This document shows positions 1 to 6,351 of a stretch of 7,845 nucleotides of DNA, one piece after another; within the stretch, counting starts at the first letter, position 1, and the number at the start of each line of letters is the position of its first letter. The DNA comes from JBBRSC01 sp038245795 (GTDB lineage: Bacteria; Actinomycetota; Acidimicrobiia; Acidimicrobiales; Microtrichaceae), in the NCBI GenBank assembly GCA_038245795.1, contig JBBRSC010000161.1, positions 1 through 7,845 of the forward strand. Reading direction: 5' to 3'. The notes beneath the pieces were generated by a model. It saw only the letters and a list, made by a program, of their open reading frames with translations. It ran no database searches and was not told where the DNA came from. Position numbers and translations under genes: made by a program.

Positions 1-568
1 CCGCCAACACCGACTCGGCTTTACCGCCGGCTTCGATTCGTCGAGCGAGTGAGACCTCCTCGCGGCCGGTCAGGAGCGCCACGGCACCGATTTCGCGGAG
101 ATACATGCGGACCGGATCGGATGATCCGCCGGCACCGACGTTCATCGACGTCTTGACCGTCTTGCGTTTGGCGTTTCGTGCAACGTCGCCAATCCCCAAA
201 TCGTCGGTGGCGAGCGACGCCAGCAGGTCAACGGCGTTCGCGCGGGCCACGGCAGGATCGATGGGCGCTGGGCCATCCTCGTCATCGAGACCAACGGACG
301 CGAGATCGCCCGGCTCAGCAACTGTGTCGGGGATCAACACCAACTCGACGCTCTCATCGATGGTGATGTTCTTCGTCGAAAAGAAGGTGCGGATGTCTTC
401 GAGGACCCCTGTCGTCATCTCCACCGAGAGGAGCGACAGCACGTCGTCGACGGGGAGCGTCCCGAGGAGTTCCCCGCGCCGAACGAGCTCGTCGAGCTCC
501 TCCGCTGGCACACCCTCGAACACATCCACGCTGGTCATTTCCTGCCGATCGTTCCACAGCACCGTCAT
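1..568 (-). CDS. rpoD: Primary sigma factor RpoD/SigA (N-terminal part, C-terminus outside window)
   Basis: Principal sigma-70 factor, which directs RNA polymerase to housekeeping promoters. Only the first 189 codons are visible; the gene runs off the left edge. Residues about 16-75 look like sigma region 1.1, the autoinhibitory domain of primary sigmas, with the pattern VPAEELDELVRRGELLGTLP. An acidic, variable stretch follows (about 76-140). Residues 150-182 are region 1.2: DPVRMYLREIGAVALLT, then EEVSLARRIEAGGKA, the conserved sigma-70 block that contacts the promoter discriminator. The presence of region 1.1 plus a canonical region 1.2 favours a primary sigma over an alternative one; regions 2-4 cannot be checked. 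The ATG at 568 overlaps the dnaG stop as ATGA and is preceded by GGTGAGG four bases upstream. A second ATG at 538 (residue 11) is possible. Co-transcription with dnaG is inferred from the overlap. Confidence 0.93.
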   Translation of the reverse strand, partial: MTVLWNDRQEMTSVDVFEGVPAEELDELVRRGELLGTLPVDDVLSLLSVEMTTGVLEDIRTFFSTKNITIDESVELVLIPDTVAEPGDLASVGLDDEDGPAPIDPAVARANAVDLLASLATDDLGIGDVARNAKRKTVKTSMNVGAGGSSDPVRMYLREIGAVALLTGREEVSLARRIEAGGKAESVLA

Positions 569-2472
569 GAGACCTCACCGGCCTCTTGTTCGAGCCACGC
601 TAGCAACTGCTCAACCGCTTCCATCGATGGTTCATCGCCACGTAGAGCGTCCAAGTTGAGCTTCAGCCATCCCATCAGTGGGGCAAAGGACAACGGGTCG
701 TCGCTCAGGCGGGCGTCAGCGTCGAGTGCGGCAAGGGCGCGAGTCGCCGCCGCTTCCACGAGTCGTTGCACAACATCGCCCGGATCTGCCGTTGCCTCCT
801 CGACCACAATCCGGGCCAACAACTCCGCTGCGGCGGGATCGACGGTCTCCATCGCAGCGTGCAGGGACCGCTCCGCCAGGAGCGCCTCGAGAGCGCGCCT
901 CGGGGCGCCCTCACGAAAGAGAAAGGGGGCGATCTCCGCCGGCGCGTCAGCACCCAGGCCGAGCACCAGCCGGAGCGCCTCCGTTTCGGTGCCGTCGCGA
1001 GGCGGCCGCACAGGAGCTGCCACGCTCCCGAAACCGCCTGGACCCGGGTCGCCATCGTCGCCTCCCTGGCCGTGGTCGCCCGGATACCGTTCGCCGCTTC
1101 CGGTGCCAGATTCTGTGGATCCGTTCTGCCCCCCGGATCCGTTCTGCCGTGCAGTCCGGCTCTGACCGACGGGGCGGCCCTGCTCGGGCGGTCGACGTGG
1201 CCGGACCGCCGCCTCCTGGCGGAGCTGGGACGGGTCCATTCGGCAGACGTCGGCCACCGACATCAAGTACTGATCGCGTACGAGCGGATCCGGATGCTCG
1301 GCAATGACCTCGAGCGCTCGACCCGCGGCCCTGGCCCGTCCCTCGGGGGTGGAGACATCAGCGGCGCGCAACACCCGATCCACCCGGAAACCCAGGAACG
1401 GTTTTGCCTCCGAGACGGCCGCAACGAGTTGTTCCGGTGCCGATCGTGCAAGCTCGTCGGGATCGGTGCCGGCCGGAAGCGACAGCACTGCCACCTCGAG
1501 CTCGAGGCGACGTTCCCACTCATAGACGCGCTCAGCGGCAGCCTGGCCAGCTTCGTCAGCGTCGTAGGCCAGCACGATCCGCTTCGTGAACTTCGACAGG
1601 GTTCGAAGGTGGTCCTCAGTCAACGCCGTCCCGCACGTGGCGACGGCCCTCGCGATGCCGGCTCGATGGAAGCCAACGACATCGGTATAGCCCTCGCAGA
1701 CCACGGCCTCGCCGTGGGTCACTATGTCAGCTTTCGCCCAATTCAAGGCGTAGAGCGTCCGTGACTTGTTGTACAGCACGTTCTCGCGGGAGTTCTGATA
1801 CTTCGGCCCCTCGGTATCGGGGAGCTTGCGGCCCCCGAAGGCCACCGGCTTGCCTGAGACATCGAATATCGGGAACAACACCCGTGCCCGGAAGAAGTCC
1901 TGGAGGCGATCCCGCTTGTTCACGAAGGCCAGCCCCGAGTCCACCAGATCGAGCCGCGAGGCTTTCAGCGAACGGCTCAGTTCATCCCAGTTGTCGGGCG
2001 CCCAACCGATGCGGAATTCCTTCACGAGGTCGGCGTCGAACCCGCGCGAGCGCAGGTAGCGGCGGGCCGCGGCGGCATCGGGCGAGGACATCAGGCGATC
2101 GTGGTACCAATCGACGGCGCGTTCGAGAAGCTCCTGGAGCTGGCGCGTCTTGGAACGAGCGGCACCCTCGTCGCGATCGGTGTACCGGAGCACGATGCCG
2201 GCTTTGGCAGCAAGCCATTCGACGGCGCCCACGAAGTCGGTGTGTTCCATCTCGCGGACGAAGGTGATGACGTCCCCCGAGACCCGACATCCGAAGCAGT
2301 AGTAGAGGCCCTCTGCAGAGTTGACCGAGAACGACGGGCTCTTTTCGGTATGGAAGGGACACAGTCCGCTCCAGCGGGTTCCCACGCGTTTCAGCTGCGT
2401 GTGGCCGCTGATGACAGCCACGATGTCGGACGCGCTGCGGACCTTGACGATGTCCTCGTCGACGATTCCCAT
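565..2472 (-). CDS. dnaG: DNA primase DnaG
   Basis: DnaG makes the RNA primers for lagging-strand synthesis at the replication fork, working with the DnaB helicase. The 635 residues have the usual three-part layout. The CHC2 zinc-binding domain is at about 1-100 with ligands C38, H41, C59 and C62. The catalytic core has the basic RNA-polymerase motif at about 194-216 (FRARVLFPIFDVSGKPVAFG), KYQNSRE at 224-230, and a TOPRIM fold at about 252-335 with E260 in CEGYTD and the metal-binding acidic pair D304 and D306 in YDADEAG. A Gly/Ser/Pro/Asp-rich linker covers about 421-495, then a helical C-terminal helicase-interaction domain at about 496-635. Length is normal for the family. The ATG at 2472 shares one base with the preceding stop (TGATG) and has no strong ribosome binding site, so translational coupling is likely. 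The end overlaps rpoD by four bases. Confidence 0.97.
   Translation of the reverse strand: MGIVDEDIVKVRSASDIVAVISGHTQLKRVGTRWSGLCPFHTEKSPSFSVNSAEGLYYCFGCRVSGDVITFVREMEHTDFVGAVEWLAAKAGIVLRYTDRDEGAARSKTRQLQELLERAVDWYHDRLMSSPDAAAARRYLRSRGFDADLVKEFRIGWAPDNWDELSRSLKASRLDLVDSGLAFVNKRDRLQDFFRARVLFPIFDVSGKPVAFGGRKLPDTEGPKYQNSRENVLYNKSRTLYALNWAKADIVTHGEAVVCEGYTDVVGFHRAGIARAVATCGTALTEDHLRTLSKFTKRIVLAYDADEAGQAAAERVYEWERRLELEVAVLSLPAGTDPDELARSAPEQLVAAVSEAKPFLGFRVDRVLRAADVSTPEGRARAAGRALEVIAEHPDPLVRDQYLMSVADVCRMDPSQLRQEAAVRPRRPPEQGRPVGQSRTARQNGSGGQNGSTESGTGSGERYPGDHGQGGDDGDPGPGGFGSVAAPVRPPRDGTETEALRLVLGLGADAPAEIAPFLFREGAPRRALEALLAERSLHAAMETVDPAAAELLARIVVEEATADPGDVVQRLVEAAATRALAALDADARLSDDPLSFAPLMGWLKLNLDALRGDEPSMEAVEQLLAWLEQEAGEVS
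573..579 (-). promoter_or_regulatory. Ribosome binding site of rpoD inside the 3' end of dnaG
   Basis: On the minus strand GGTGAGG lies four bases before the rpoD ATG and within the last codons of dnaG. It is the best Shine-Dalgarno match near this start and supports initiation at 568, by reinitiating or newly arriving ribosomes. The spacing is slightly short. Confidence 0.55.
1117..1148. repeat. Two-copy 14-bp direct repeat (18-bp period) in the dnaG linker
   Basis: GGATCCGTTCTGCC occurs at 1117-1130 and again at 1135-1148. The 18-bp period equals six codons, so the reading frame is kept and dnaG encodes two QNGS units at about residues 443-453. This looks like a small in-frame duplication in the low-complexity linker between the catalytic core and the helicase-binding domain, where length variation is tolerated. 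Confidence 0.8.
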
Positions 2473-3971
2473 CAGTCGACCGTCGCCGAGTCGTTGCGTT
2501 CGTGATCATGGGCGATGTACGCCTGCGCCACGGCAAGTCGCGCCACAGGAACCCGGTAGGCCGAGCACGAAACGCTGTCCACTCCGAGTCGGATCAGCAT
2601 CTCGATGCTGCGGGGATCACCCGCATGTTCGCCGCACGCACCGATACCGGCGGTTGGTTTGGCCGCGCGGACCATCTGGGCGGCCAAGGCGATCAGCCGC
2701 GCCACACCGCCCTCATCCAACGACTCGAACGGGCTCGCGTCGATAATCCCAAGCTCTCGATACGCGGGGACGAGCACCGGTTCGAGGTCATCGCGCCCCC
2801 AGCCGTAGGTGAGCTGAGTCAGGTCGTTCGTGCCGAAGGAGATGAACGCGCAGCCGGCGGCGATTCGGTCGGCACACAACGCGGCGCGTGGCGTTTCGAT
2901 CATCACTCCGATCGGAAGGTCACCGGTGTGGCCCATCAGCCCCTTCAGGGCTGTCATCTCCCCAGGCAACGACACGAGCGGCACCAAGATTTTGGGGTGC
3001 GATCCGGGCACGGCGTCGTGGGCGGCGCGAATGGCCCGAACCTGCGCTGCTGCGAGGCCCGGGGTGATGAGCGCAGCGCGAATGCCTCGCAGACCGAGCA
3101 TCGGATCGTGTTCGACGGCGTGACCGAATTCGTGAGCGGGGGCGTCGAGCAGGCGTACCACCACCGATCGACCGTCGGCCGCTGTGAGAACCTCGACGAG
3201 CTGATCCGTGAGGACCTGTTCGAAGTCGGACGGGTCGCCGCCCCCCGAGACCGCCGCCACCAGGGGGGCGTGCCCGCCCAGGAAAATGTGTTCGATTCGA
3301 CACAGCCCCACCCCGCGGGCGCCGAATCTGATGCCCCGCGAAACCGCATCGGCGCGGTCGGCGTTGACGAGGACTTGGCAACGCCCGGCAACGATCCGGT
3401 CGGCCCATTCGAGCAACCGCACGATGCTCTCAGGGAGCTCATCGATCGCTCCGGGGAGCGCGTCGGCGGCCATGGCGCTCGCTCCGTCGACTGAGCGGAT
3501 CTCGCCGGAGCGGCCGTCGATCAGCAACTCCTGGCCATCAGCCAACGCGTCGAGCGAGCCCACGCCACAGATGGCGGGAACTCCGAGATCGCGCGCAACG
3601 ACGGCGGCGTGCGATGCCAGGCCGCCACGCGATGTGACAATTCCCGAGGCGATACGCATCGCCACCTCGTCGGCGGCGTTCGTCTCGTCCATCACCAGAA
3701 TGACGTCGTGTTCAGCGTCGAAGAGGTCGAGCGCCGCCTCGACAGAGCGCGCAACACGGCCGGTAGCGGTGCCCGGCGACACGCCCAGGCCCGTAGCGAG
3801 CAGCGCCCCGGTGAGGGTGTTCGATGCGCCGAAGATGGCGTCGATCATCGATTCGGATGAGACCATCGACACCGCGCGACGCAGCTGTTCGACGTTGGTG
3901 TCGTCGGTGACCGAGGCCGCTGCGGCTTCGATGCTCTCGGGTGCGGACAACTGGGGTCCCTTCCGCCACAT
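2472..3971 (-). CDS. PEP-utilising protein: PPDK C-terminal half without ATP-grasp domain
   Basis: Related to the C-terminal half of pyruvate, phosphate dikinase (PPDK), which interconverts pyruvate, ATP and phosphate with PEP, AMP and pyrophosphate via a phospho-histidine. Length is 499 residues against roughly 870-900 for full PPDK. Residues about 58-165 are the swivelling phospho-histidine domain, with SRGGLASHAAVVARDLG and the predicted carrier H121. Residues about 195-488 are the PEP/pyruvate TIM barrel: GVGLCRIEH, VVRLLDAPAHEFGH (R273), MLGLRGIR (R295), MIETPRAA (E359), SFGTNDLTQLTYG (N382, D383), and GACGEHAG with the candidate proton-donor cysteine C446. The N-terminal ATP-grasp domain is absent, so ATP-dependent PEP formation by this chain alone is not expected. 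The first 57 residues are unassigned. These motifs fit PPDK better than PTS enzyme I. The ATG at 3971 has no ribosome binding site; a TTG at 3950 has GGAAGGGA six bases upstream and may be the true start (492 residues). The stop overlaps dnaG's ATG as TGATG. Confidence 0.85.
   Translation of the reverse strand: MWRKGPQLSAPESIEAAAASVTDDTNVEQLRRAVSMVSSESMIDAIFGASNTLTGALLATGLGVSPGTATGRVARSVEAALDLFDAEHDVILVMDETNAADEVAMRIASGIVTSRGGLASHAAVVARDLGVPAICGVGSLDALADGQELLIDGRSGEIRSVDGASAMAADALPGAIDELPESIVRLLEWADRIVAGRCQVLVNADRADAVSRGIRFGARGVGLCRIEHIFLGGHAPLVAAVSGGGDPSDFEQVLTDQLVEVLTAADGRSVVVRLLDAPAHEFGHAVEHDPMLGLRGIRAALITPGLAAAQVRAIRAAHDAVPGSHPKILVPLVSLPGEMTALKGLMGHTGDLPIGVMIETPRAALCADRIAAGCAFISFGTNDLTQLTYGWGRDDLEPVLVPAYRELGIIDASPFESLDEGGVARLIALAAQMVRAAKPTAGIGACGEHAGDPRSIEMLIRLGVDSVSCSAYRVPVARLAVAQAYIAHDHERNDSATVD
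3957..3964 (-). promoter_or_regulatory. Candidate ribosome binding site supporting a TTG start at 3950
   Basis: GGAAGGGA on the minus strand lies six bases before an in-frame TTG (3950-3948). The annotated ATG at 3971 has nothing similar upstream. If used, the PPDK-like protein begins at residue 8 of the longer reading and loses only MWRKGPQ, which carries no recognisable domain. Confidence 0.4.
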
Positions 3972-3980
3972 AGTTCGGAA

Positions 3981-3993
3981 TCCGATGATCGGA
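3981..3993. promoter_or_regulatory. Perfect inverted repeat TCCGAT-G-ATCGGA in the divergent control region
   Basis: A 13-base palindrome with 6-bp arms and a single central G sits between the minus-strand PPDK-like gene and the plus-strand membrane-protein gene, nine bases before the ATG at 3971. As DNA it could be a small operator for a dimeric regulator. As RNA the one-base loop would force some arm pairs open, so a hairpin would be weak. No regulator family is implied by the sequence. Confidence 0.35.
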
Positions 3994-4005
3994 CCCGGGG
4001 AGGCC

Positions 4006-4011
4006 AGTGTA
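4006..4011 (-). promoter_or_regulatory. Possible -10 element (TACACT) for the PPDK-like/dnaG/rpoD operon
   Basis: TACACT on the minus strand fits the TANNNT pattern of housekeeping -10 elements. It would place the transcription start near 3999, leaving a leader of about 28 bases to the ATG or about 49 to the TTG. No convincing -35 element lies 16-19 bases upstream, so the call is weak. Confidence 0.25.
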
Positions 4012-4048
4012 TTCGCGGCATGGGACGGGCCTTTCCCGAGGTGCCGCC

Positions 4049-4054
4049 TATGTT
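4049..4054 (+). promoter_or_regulatory. Possible -10 element (TATGTT) giving a leaderless membrane-protein mRNA
   Basis: TATGTT fits the TANNNT pattern and ends six bases before the GTG at 4061. This is the spacing expected when transcription starts at the first base of the start codon, as in the leaderless mRNAs common in actinobacteria. No clear -35 element is seen. Confidence 0.3.
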
Positions 4055-4060
4055 GTCCCG

Positions 4061-4816
4061 GTGGACGTTTTCGATCCCCCCGTCAGGTTCGGTCCGACCG
4101 CCGTCGTCTGGTTCGTCGTCGCTGGGGTGTTCGCCGCTGCCTCAATGGTGTCGTGCGGGCGCGCCGATCGGGAGGCCTCATATGACCCGAACCGTGCGTG
4201 GTCGATTGCGCTCATGTACTTCGCCGCGTGCTGGGCGTTGGCCGCAGTGACCAACGTTGGCGCCACGCTCACAGCGCGTTCACCGCTCGGCGATGGAGCG
4301 ATGACCGATGCCGGCTTCGTGATCTGGTCACTGGCCTGCATCGCCGTCGAAGTTGTCGCTTACGGGGTGATCTGGCCGATGGGCACACTTACGCATGGGC
4401 GACCCCGTCGACCCGGCTGGCAACTCGGATTCGGATTGCTCTGGGGGCTCAGCGAGGCGCAGCTCTTCTTGTCGATCTGGGCGATCAGCGAGCGATTCGT
4501 GCCAGGTTCGCGTTGGATCGGCGGCATTGTGGCCTTCACGTTGATCTCGGCGTTCACCGGAATCTGGCACGACAAGTTCTGGGACATCCACGTGGCGCCC
4601 GAGCACAACATTGATGAATGGAATGCGCGCAAGGTGTTCCTCTGCCACATCCCCAACCTGTTGATCACGTTGACGTTTCTCGCGGTGCACCGCTCCCCGG
4701 GGCTGTTTGTGCTGTTCCAGACACTGAGCCTGATGTTGTCGGTGTGGTTCATGCGGTTCCCCGCTCCTGGAGACACCGCCGCCATCGTGCGGGCACCCAC
4801 TACAGCCCACACCTGA
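4061..4816 (+). CDS. Polytopic membrane protein of unknown function with a His/Trp-rich motif
   Basis: I do not recognise a named family. From the GTG at 4061 the protein has 251 residues and about seven hydrophobic segments: roughly 12-32, 47-69, 86-107, 120-143, 152-170, 190-208 and 213-232. The most distinctive stretch is GIWHDKFWDIHVAPEHN at about 167-183, at the end of the fifth segment, holding three histidines plus acidic residues. It is followed by CHIPN (His at about 196) and AVH (His at about 210) in the sixth segment. Such clustering could bind a metal or haem or form an active site, but that is inference. The start was chosen because codons between an earlier GTG (4007) and 4061 have clearly lower third-position GC than those after it, and because TATGTT lies correctly for a leaderless start. 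The 4007 GTG has GGGGAGG only three bases upstream and would add 18 residues. The gene is alone on its strand, so neighbours give no functional clue. Confidence 0.7.
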   Translation: MDVFDPPVRFGPTAVVWFVVAGVFAAASMVSCGRADREASYDPNRAWSIALMYFAACWALAAVTNVGATLTARSPLGDGAMTDAGFVIWSLACIAVEVVAYGVIWPMGTLTHGRPRRPGWQLGFGLLWGLSEAQLFLSIWAISERFVPGSRWIGGIVAFTLISAFTGIWHDKFWDIHVAPEHNIDEWNARKVFLCHIPNLLITLTFLAVHRSPGLFVLFQTLSLMLSVWFMRFPAPGDTAAIVRAPTTAHT

Positions 4817-4818
4817 CC

Positions 4819-4831
4819 GCTGCGTCGCAGC
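4819..4831. repeat. Short inverted repeat just after the membrane-protein stop
   Basis: GCTGC-GTC-GCAGC forms a 5-bp stem with a three-base loop, starting two bases after the stop codon at 4814-4816. There is no following T-run. It may help end transcription or protect the 3' end, or may be chance in GC-rich DNA. Confidence 0.3.
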
Positions 4832-4896
4832 CCACGCCCCTTGCGCCGGTCCCCGCGCGCGAACGCTGGAATCCAACCCACACTCAGTGTCGTTTC

Positions 4897-4923
4897 GGTT
4901 CCGATCGTCGCCCGTATCGGACC
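4897..4923. terminator. Candidate transcription-termination hairpin between convergent genes
   Basis: GGT-T-CCGAT at 4897-4905 pairs with ATCGG-ACC at 4916-4923: eight base pairs, one bulged T and a ten-base loop. It lies in the 121-bp gap between the ends of the plus-strand membrane protein and the minus-strand trpB2, where a shared terminator would be expected. No U-tract follows on either strand, so it would be an imperfect intrinsic terminator at best. Confidence 0.35.
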
Positions 4924-4937
4924 ACCGGAGCGTTCGG

Positions 4938-6302
4938 TCAGAGATCCATCTGGGGAAGTCGCGTGAGAGCGTCGGCCACCTTGTCCGCCGGGAACTCGAA
5001 GTCCACGAGGTCACCGTCGAAGTAGCGCTGATAGGCGCCAAGATCCAGATGGCCATGCCCACACAGTGCCGTGAGGATCACCTTCTCCTCGCCCGTCTCG
5101 ATGCACTTCTTCGCTTCCGCGATGGCCTCGGCCAAGGCATGAGTTGGTTCCGGTGCCGGAAGAATGCCCTCGGTCCTTGCGAAAAGGATGCCGGCCTCGA
5201 AGCATTCCTTCTGGTGACGGGTCGTGGCCGTCATCAGGCCCAACTCGTAGACATGGCTGATCAGCGGACTCATGCCGTGATACCGCAGTCCGCCGGCATG
5301 GATTGGATCGGGCACGAAATCGTGGCCAAGGGTGTGCATCTTCATCAGCGGCGTCATTCCCGCGGCATCGCCGAAGTCATAGGCATACATGCCCTTGGTG
5401 AGCGACGGACACGCCGCCGGTTCGACGGCACGAATCTCCGGAGAGATCTTCCCCGCCAGCGATTCGCGAAGGAAGGGAAACGACAACCCGGCGAAGTTCG
5501 ATCCACCGCCGCAGCATCCGATGATCAGATCGGGGGTGTCGCCAGCCATCTCCATCTGCAGCAACGCCTCCTCACCGATGATGGTCTGATGCATCAGCAC
5601 ATGGTTGAGCACCGAGCCGAGCGCATAGCGGATGTCGGGGTTCGGCGCCGCCACCTCGACCGCTTCGGAGATGGCGATGCCCAACGATCCCGGCGAATCC
5701 GGGTCGTCCGCCAGTACCTTGCGCCCGTACTCAGTCAGGTCAGAAGGTGATGGATGGACGATCGCTCCGAAGACCTCCATCATCGCCCGGCGGTAGGGCT
5801 TCTGGTCGTAACTGGCCCGCACCTGCCACACCTCGCATTCGATTCCGAACTGGGCGCACGCAAACGCCAGAGCCGTCCCCCATTGCCCAGCACCCGTCTC
5901 GGTGGTCAGCTTCTTCACACCGGCTTGAGCGTTGTAGAAGGCCTGCGGGACGGCCGTGTTCGGCTTGTGCGATCCGGCGGGGCTGAGGCCCTCGTACTTG
6001 TAGTAGATCTTCGCTGGCGTACCGAGCGCCTGCTCCAAACGGCGGGCACGCATGAGCGGGGTCGGCCGCCACAACCGATACACGTCGAGCACCGCGCCAG
6101 GGATGTCGATGTACCGGTCCTGACTCACCTCCTGCATGATCAGGTCCATCGGGAAGAGCGGAGCGAAGTCGTCAGGGCCAGCCGGCTGCAACGTTCCCGG
6201 GTGCAGCGCAGGCGGCGGAGGCGACGGCAGGTCAGGCACCAGGTTGTACCAGGCGGTCGGCATCTGGGCGTCGGTCAGGTTGTAGCGCAGGGTCTCAGAC
6301 AT
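4938..6302 (-). CDS. trpB: TrpB2-type tryptophan synthase beta chain
   Basis: A PLP enzyme joining indole and L-serine to give L-tryptophan. Motifs match the TrpB2 branch: YEGLSPAGSHKPNTA with the predicted PLP lysine K113, ETGAGQWG at 135-142 with the catalytic-type acid E135, and the PLP phosphate loop CGGGSN at 264-269. The 454 residues and the extended N-terminal section before RPTPL are also typical of TrpB2; TrpB1 is about 400. The ATG at 6302 was chosen because MSETLRYN followed by PTAWYN resembles TrpB2 N-termini; an ATG at 6311 would add three residues. The reading frame stays open to 6449, but that part overlaps the end of abcF in another frame and is not credible. No trpA or other trp gene is visible, which suggests indole salvage or a side role rather than the main alpha-beta complex. 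C414 in ALCGHGHLD is at the site where TrpB enzymes usually have serine near the PLP ring nitrogen. It follows abcF by about 50 bp and is probably co-transcribed. Confidence 0.92.
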   Translation of the reverse strand: MSETLRYNLTDAQMPTAWYNLVPDLPSPPPPALHPGTLQPAGPDDFAPLFPMDLIMQEVSQDRYIDIPGAVLDVYRLWRPTPLMRARRLEQALGTPAKIYYKYEGLSPAGSHKPNTAVPQAFYNAQAGVKKLTTETGAGQWGTALAFACAQFGIECEVWQVRASYDQKPYRRAMMEVFGAIVHPSPSDLTEYGRKVLADDPDSPGSLGIAISEAVEVAAPNPDIRYALGSVLNHVLMHQTIIGEEALLQMEMAGDTPDLIIGCCGGGSNFAGLSFPFLRESLAGKISPEIRAVEPAACPSLTKGMYAYDFGDAAGMTPLMKMHTLGHDFVPDPIHAGGLRYHGMSPLISHVYELGLMTATTRHQKECFEAGILFARTEGILPAPEPTHALAEAIAEAKKCIETGEEKVILTALCGHGHLDLGAYQRYFDGDLVDFEFPADKVADALTRLPQMDL

Positions 6303-6351
6303 ATCGCCCATCGAAGCAGACCCAGGGCAGGCGTGCTGACGAAAACGTTGA

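Noticed and set aside
766..1764. Plus-strand open frame of 332 codons opposite dnaG
   Set aside because: It is fully antisense to dnaG, whose zinc, basic and TOPRIM motifs are intact; the protein is rich in Arg/Pro/Gly with no recognisable domain, as expected of a GC-rich shadow frame.
2502..3494. Plus-strand open frame of 330 codons opposite the PPDK-like gene
   Set aside because: Antisense to a strand with many PPDK motifs; its composition shows no domain, and long antisense frames are common at this GC content.
2472..3971. PTS enzyme I or PEP synthase as identity of the PEP-utilising protein
   Set aside because: Enzyme I and PEP synthase share the two domains, but GLCRIEH, RLLDAPAHEF, the GWGRDD-type ending after NDLTQ, and GACGEHAG fit PPDK better; the N-terminus does not look like an HPr-binding domain.
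2472..3971. Truncated pseudogene of full PPDK
   Set aside because: The frame is intact over 499 codons, active-site residues are kept, and it is joined by TGATG to dnaG, which argues for a maintained gene.
3208..4185. Plus-strand open frame of 325 codons across the divergent control region
   Set aside because: It overlaps the PPDK-like gene antisense and the membrane protein in another frame; the Ser/Arg/Ala-rich product is typical of a shadow frame.
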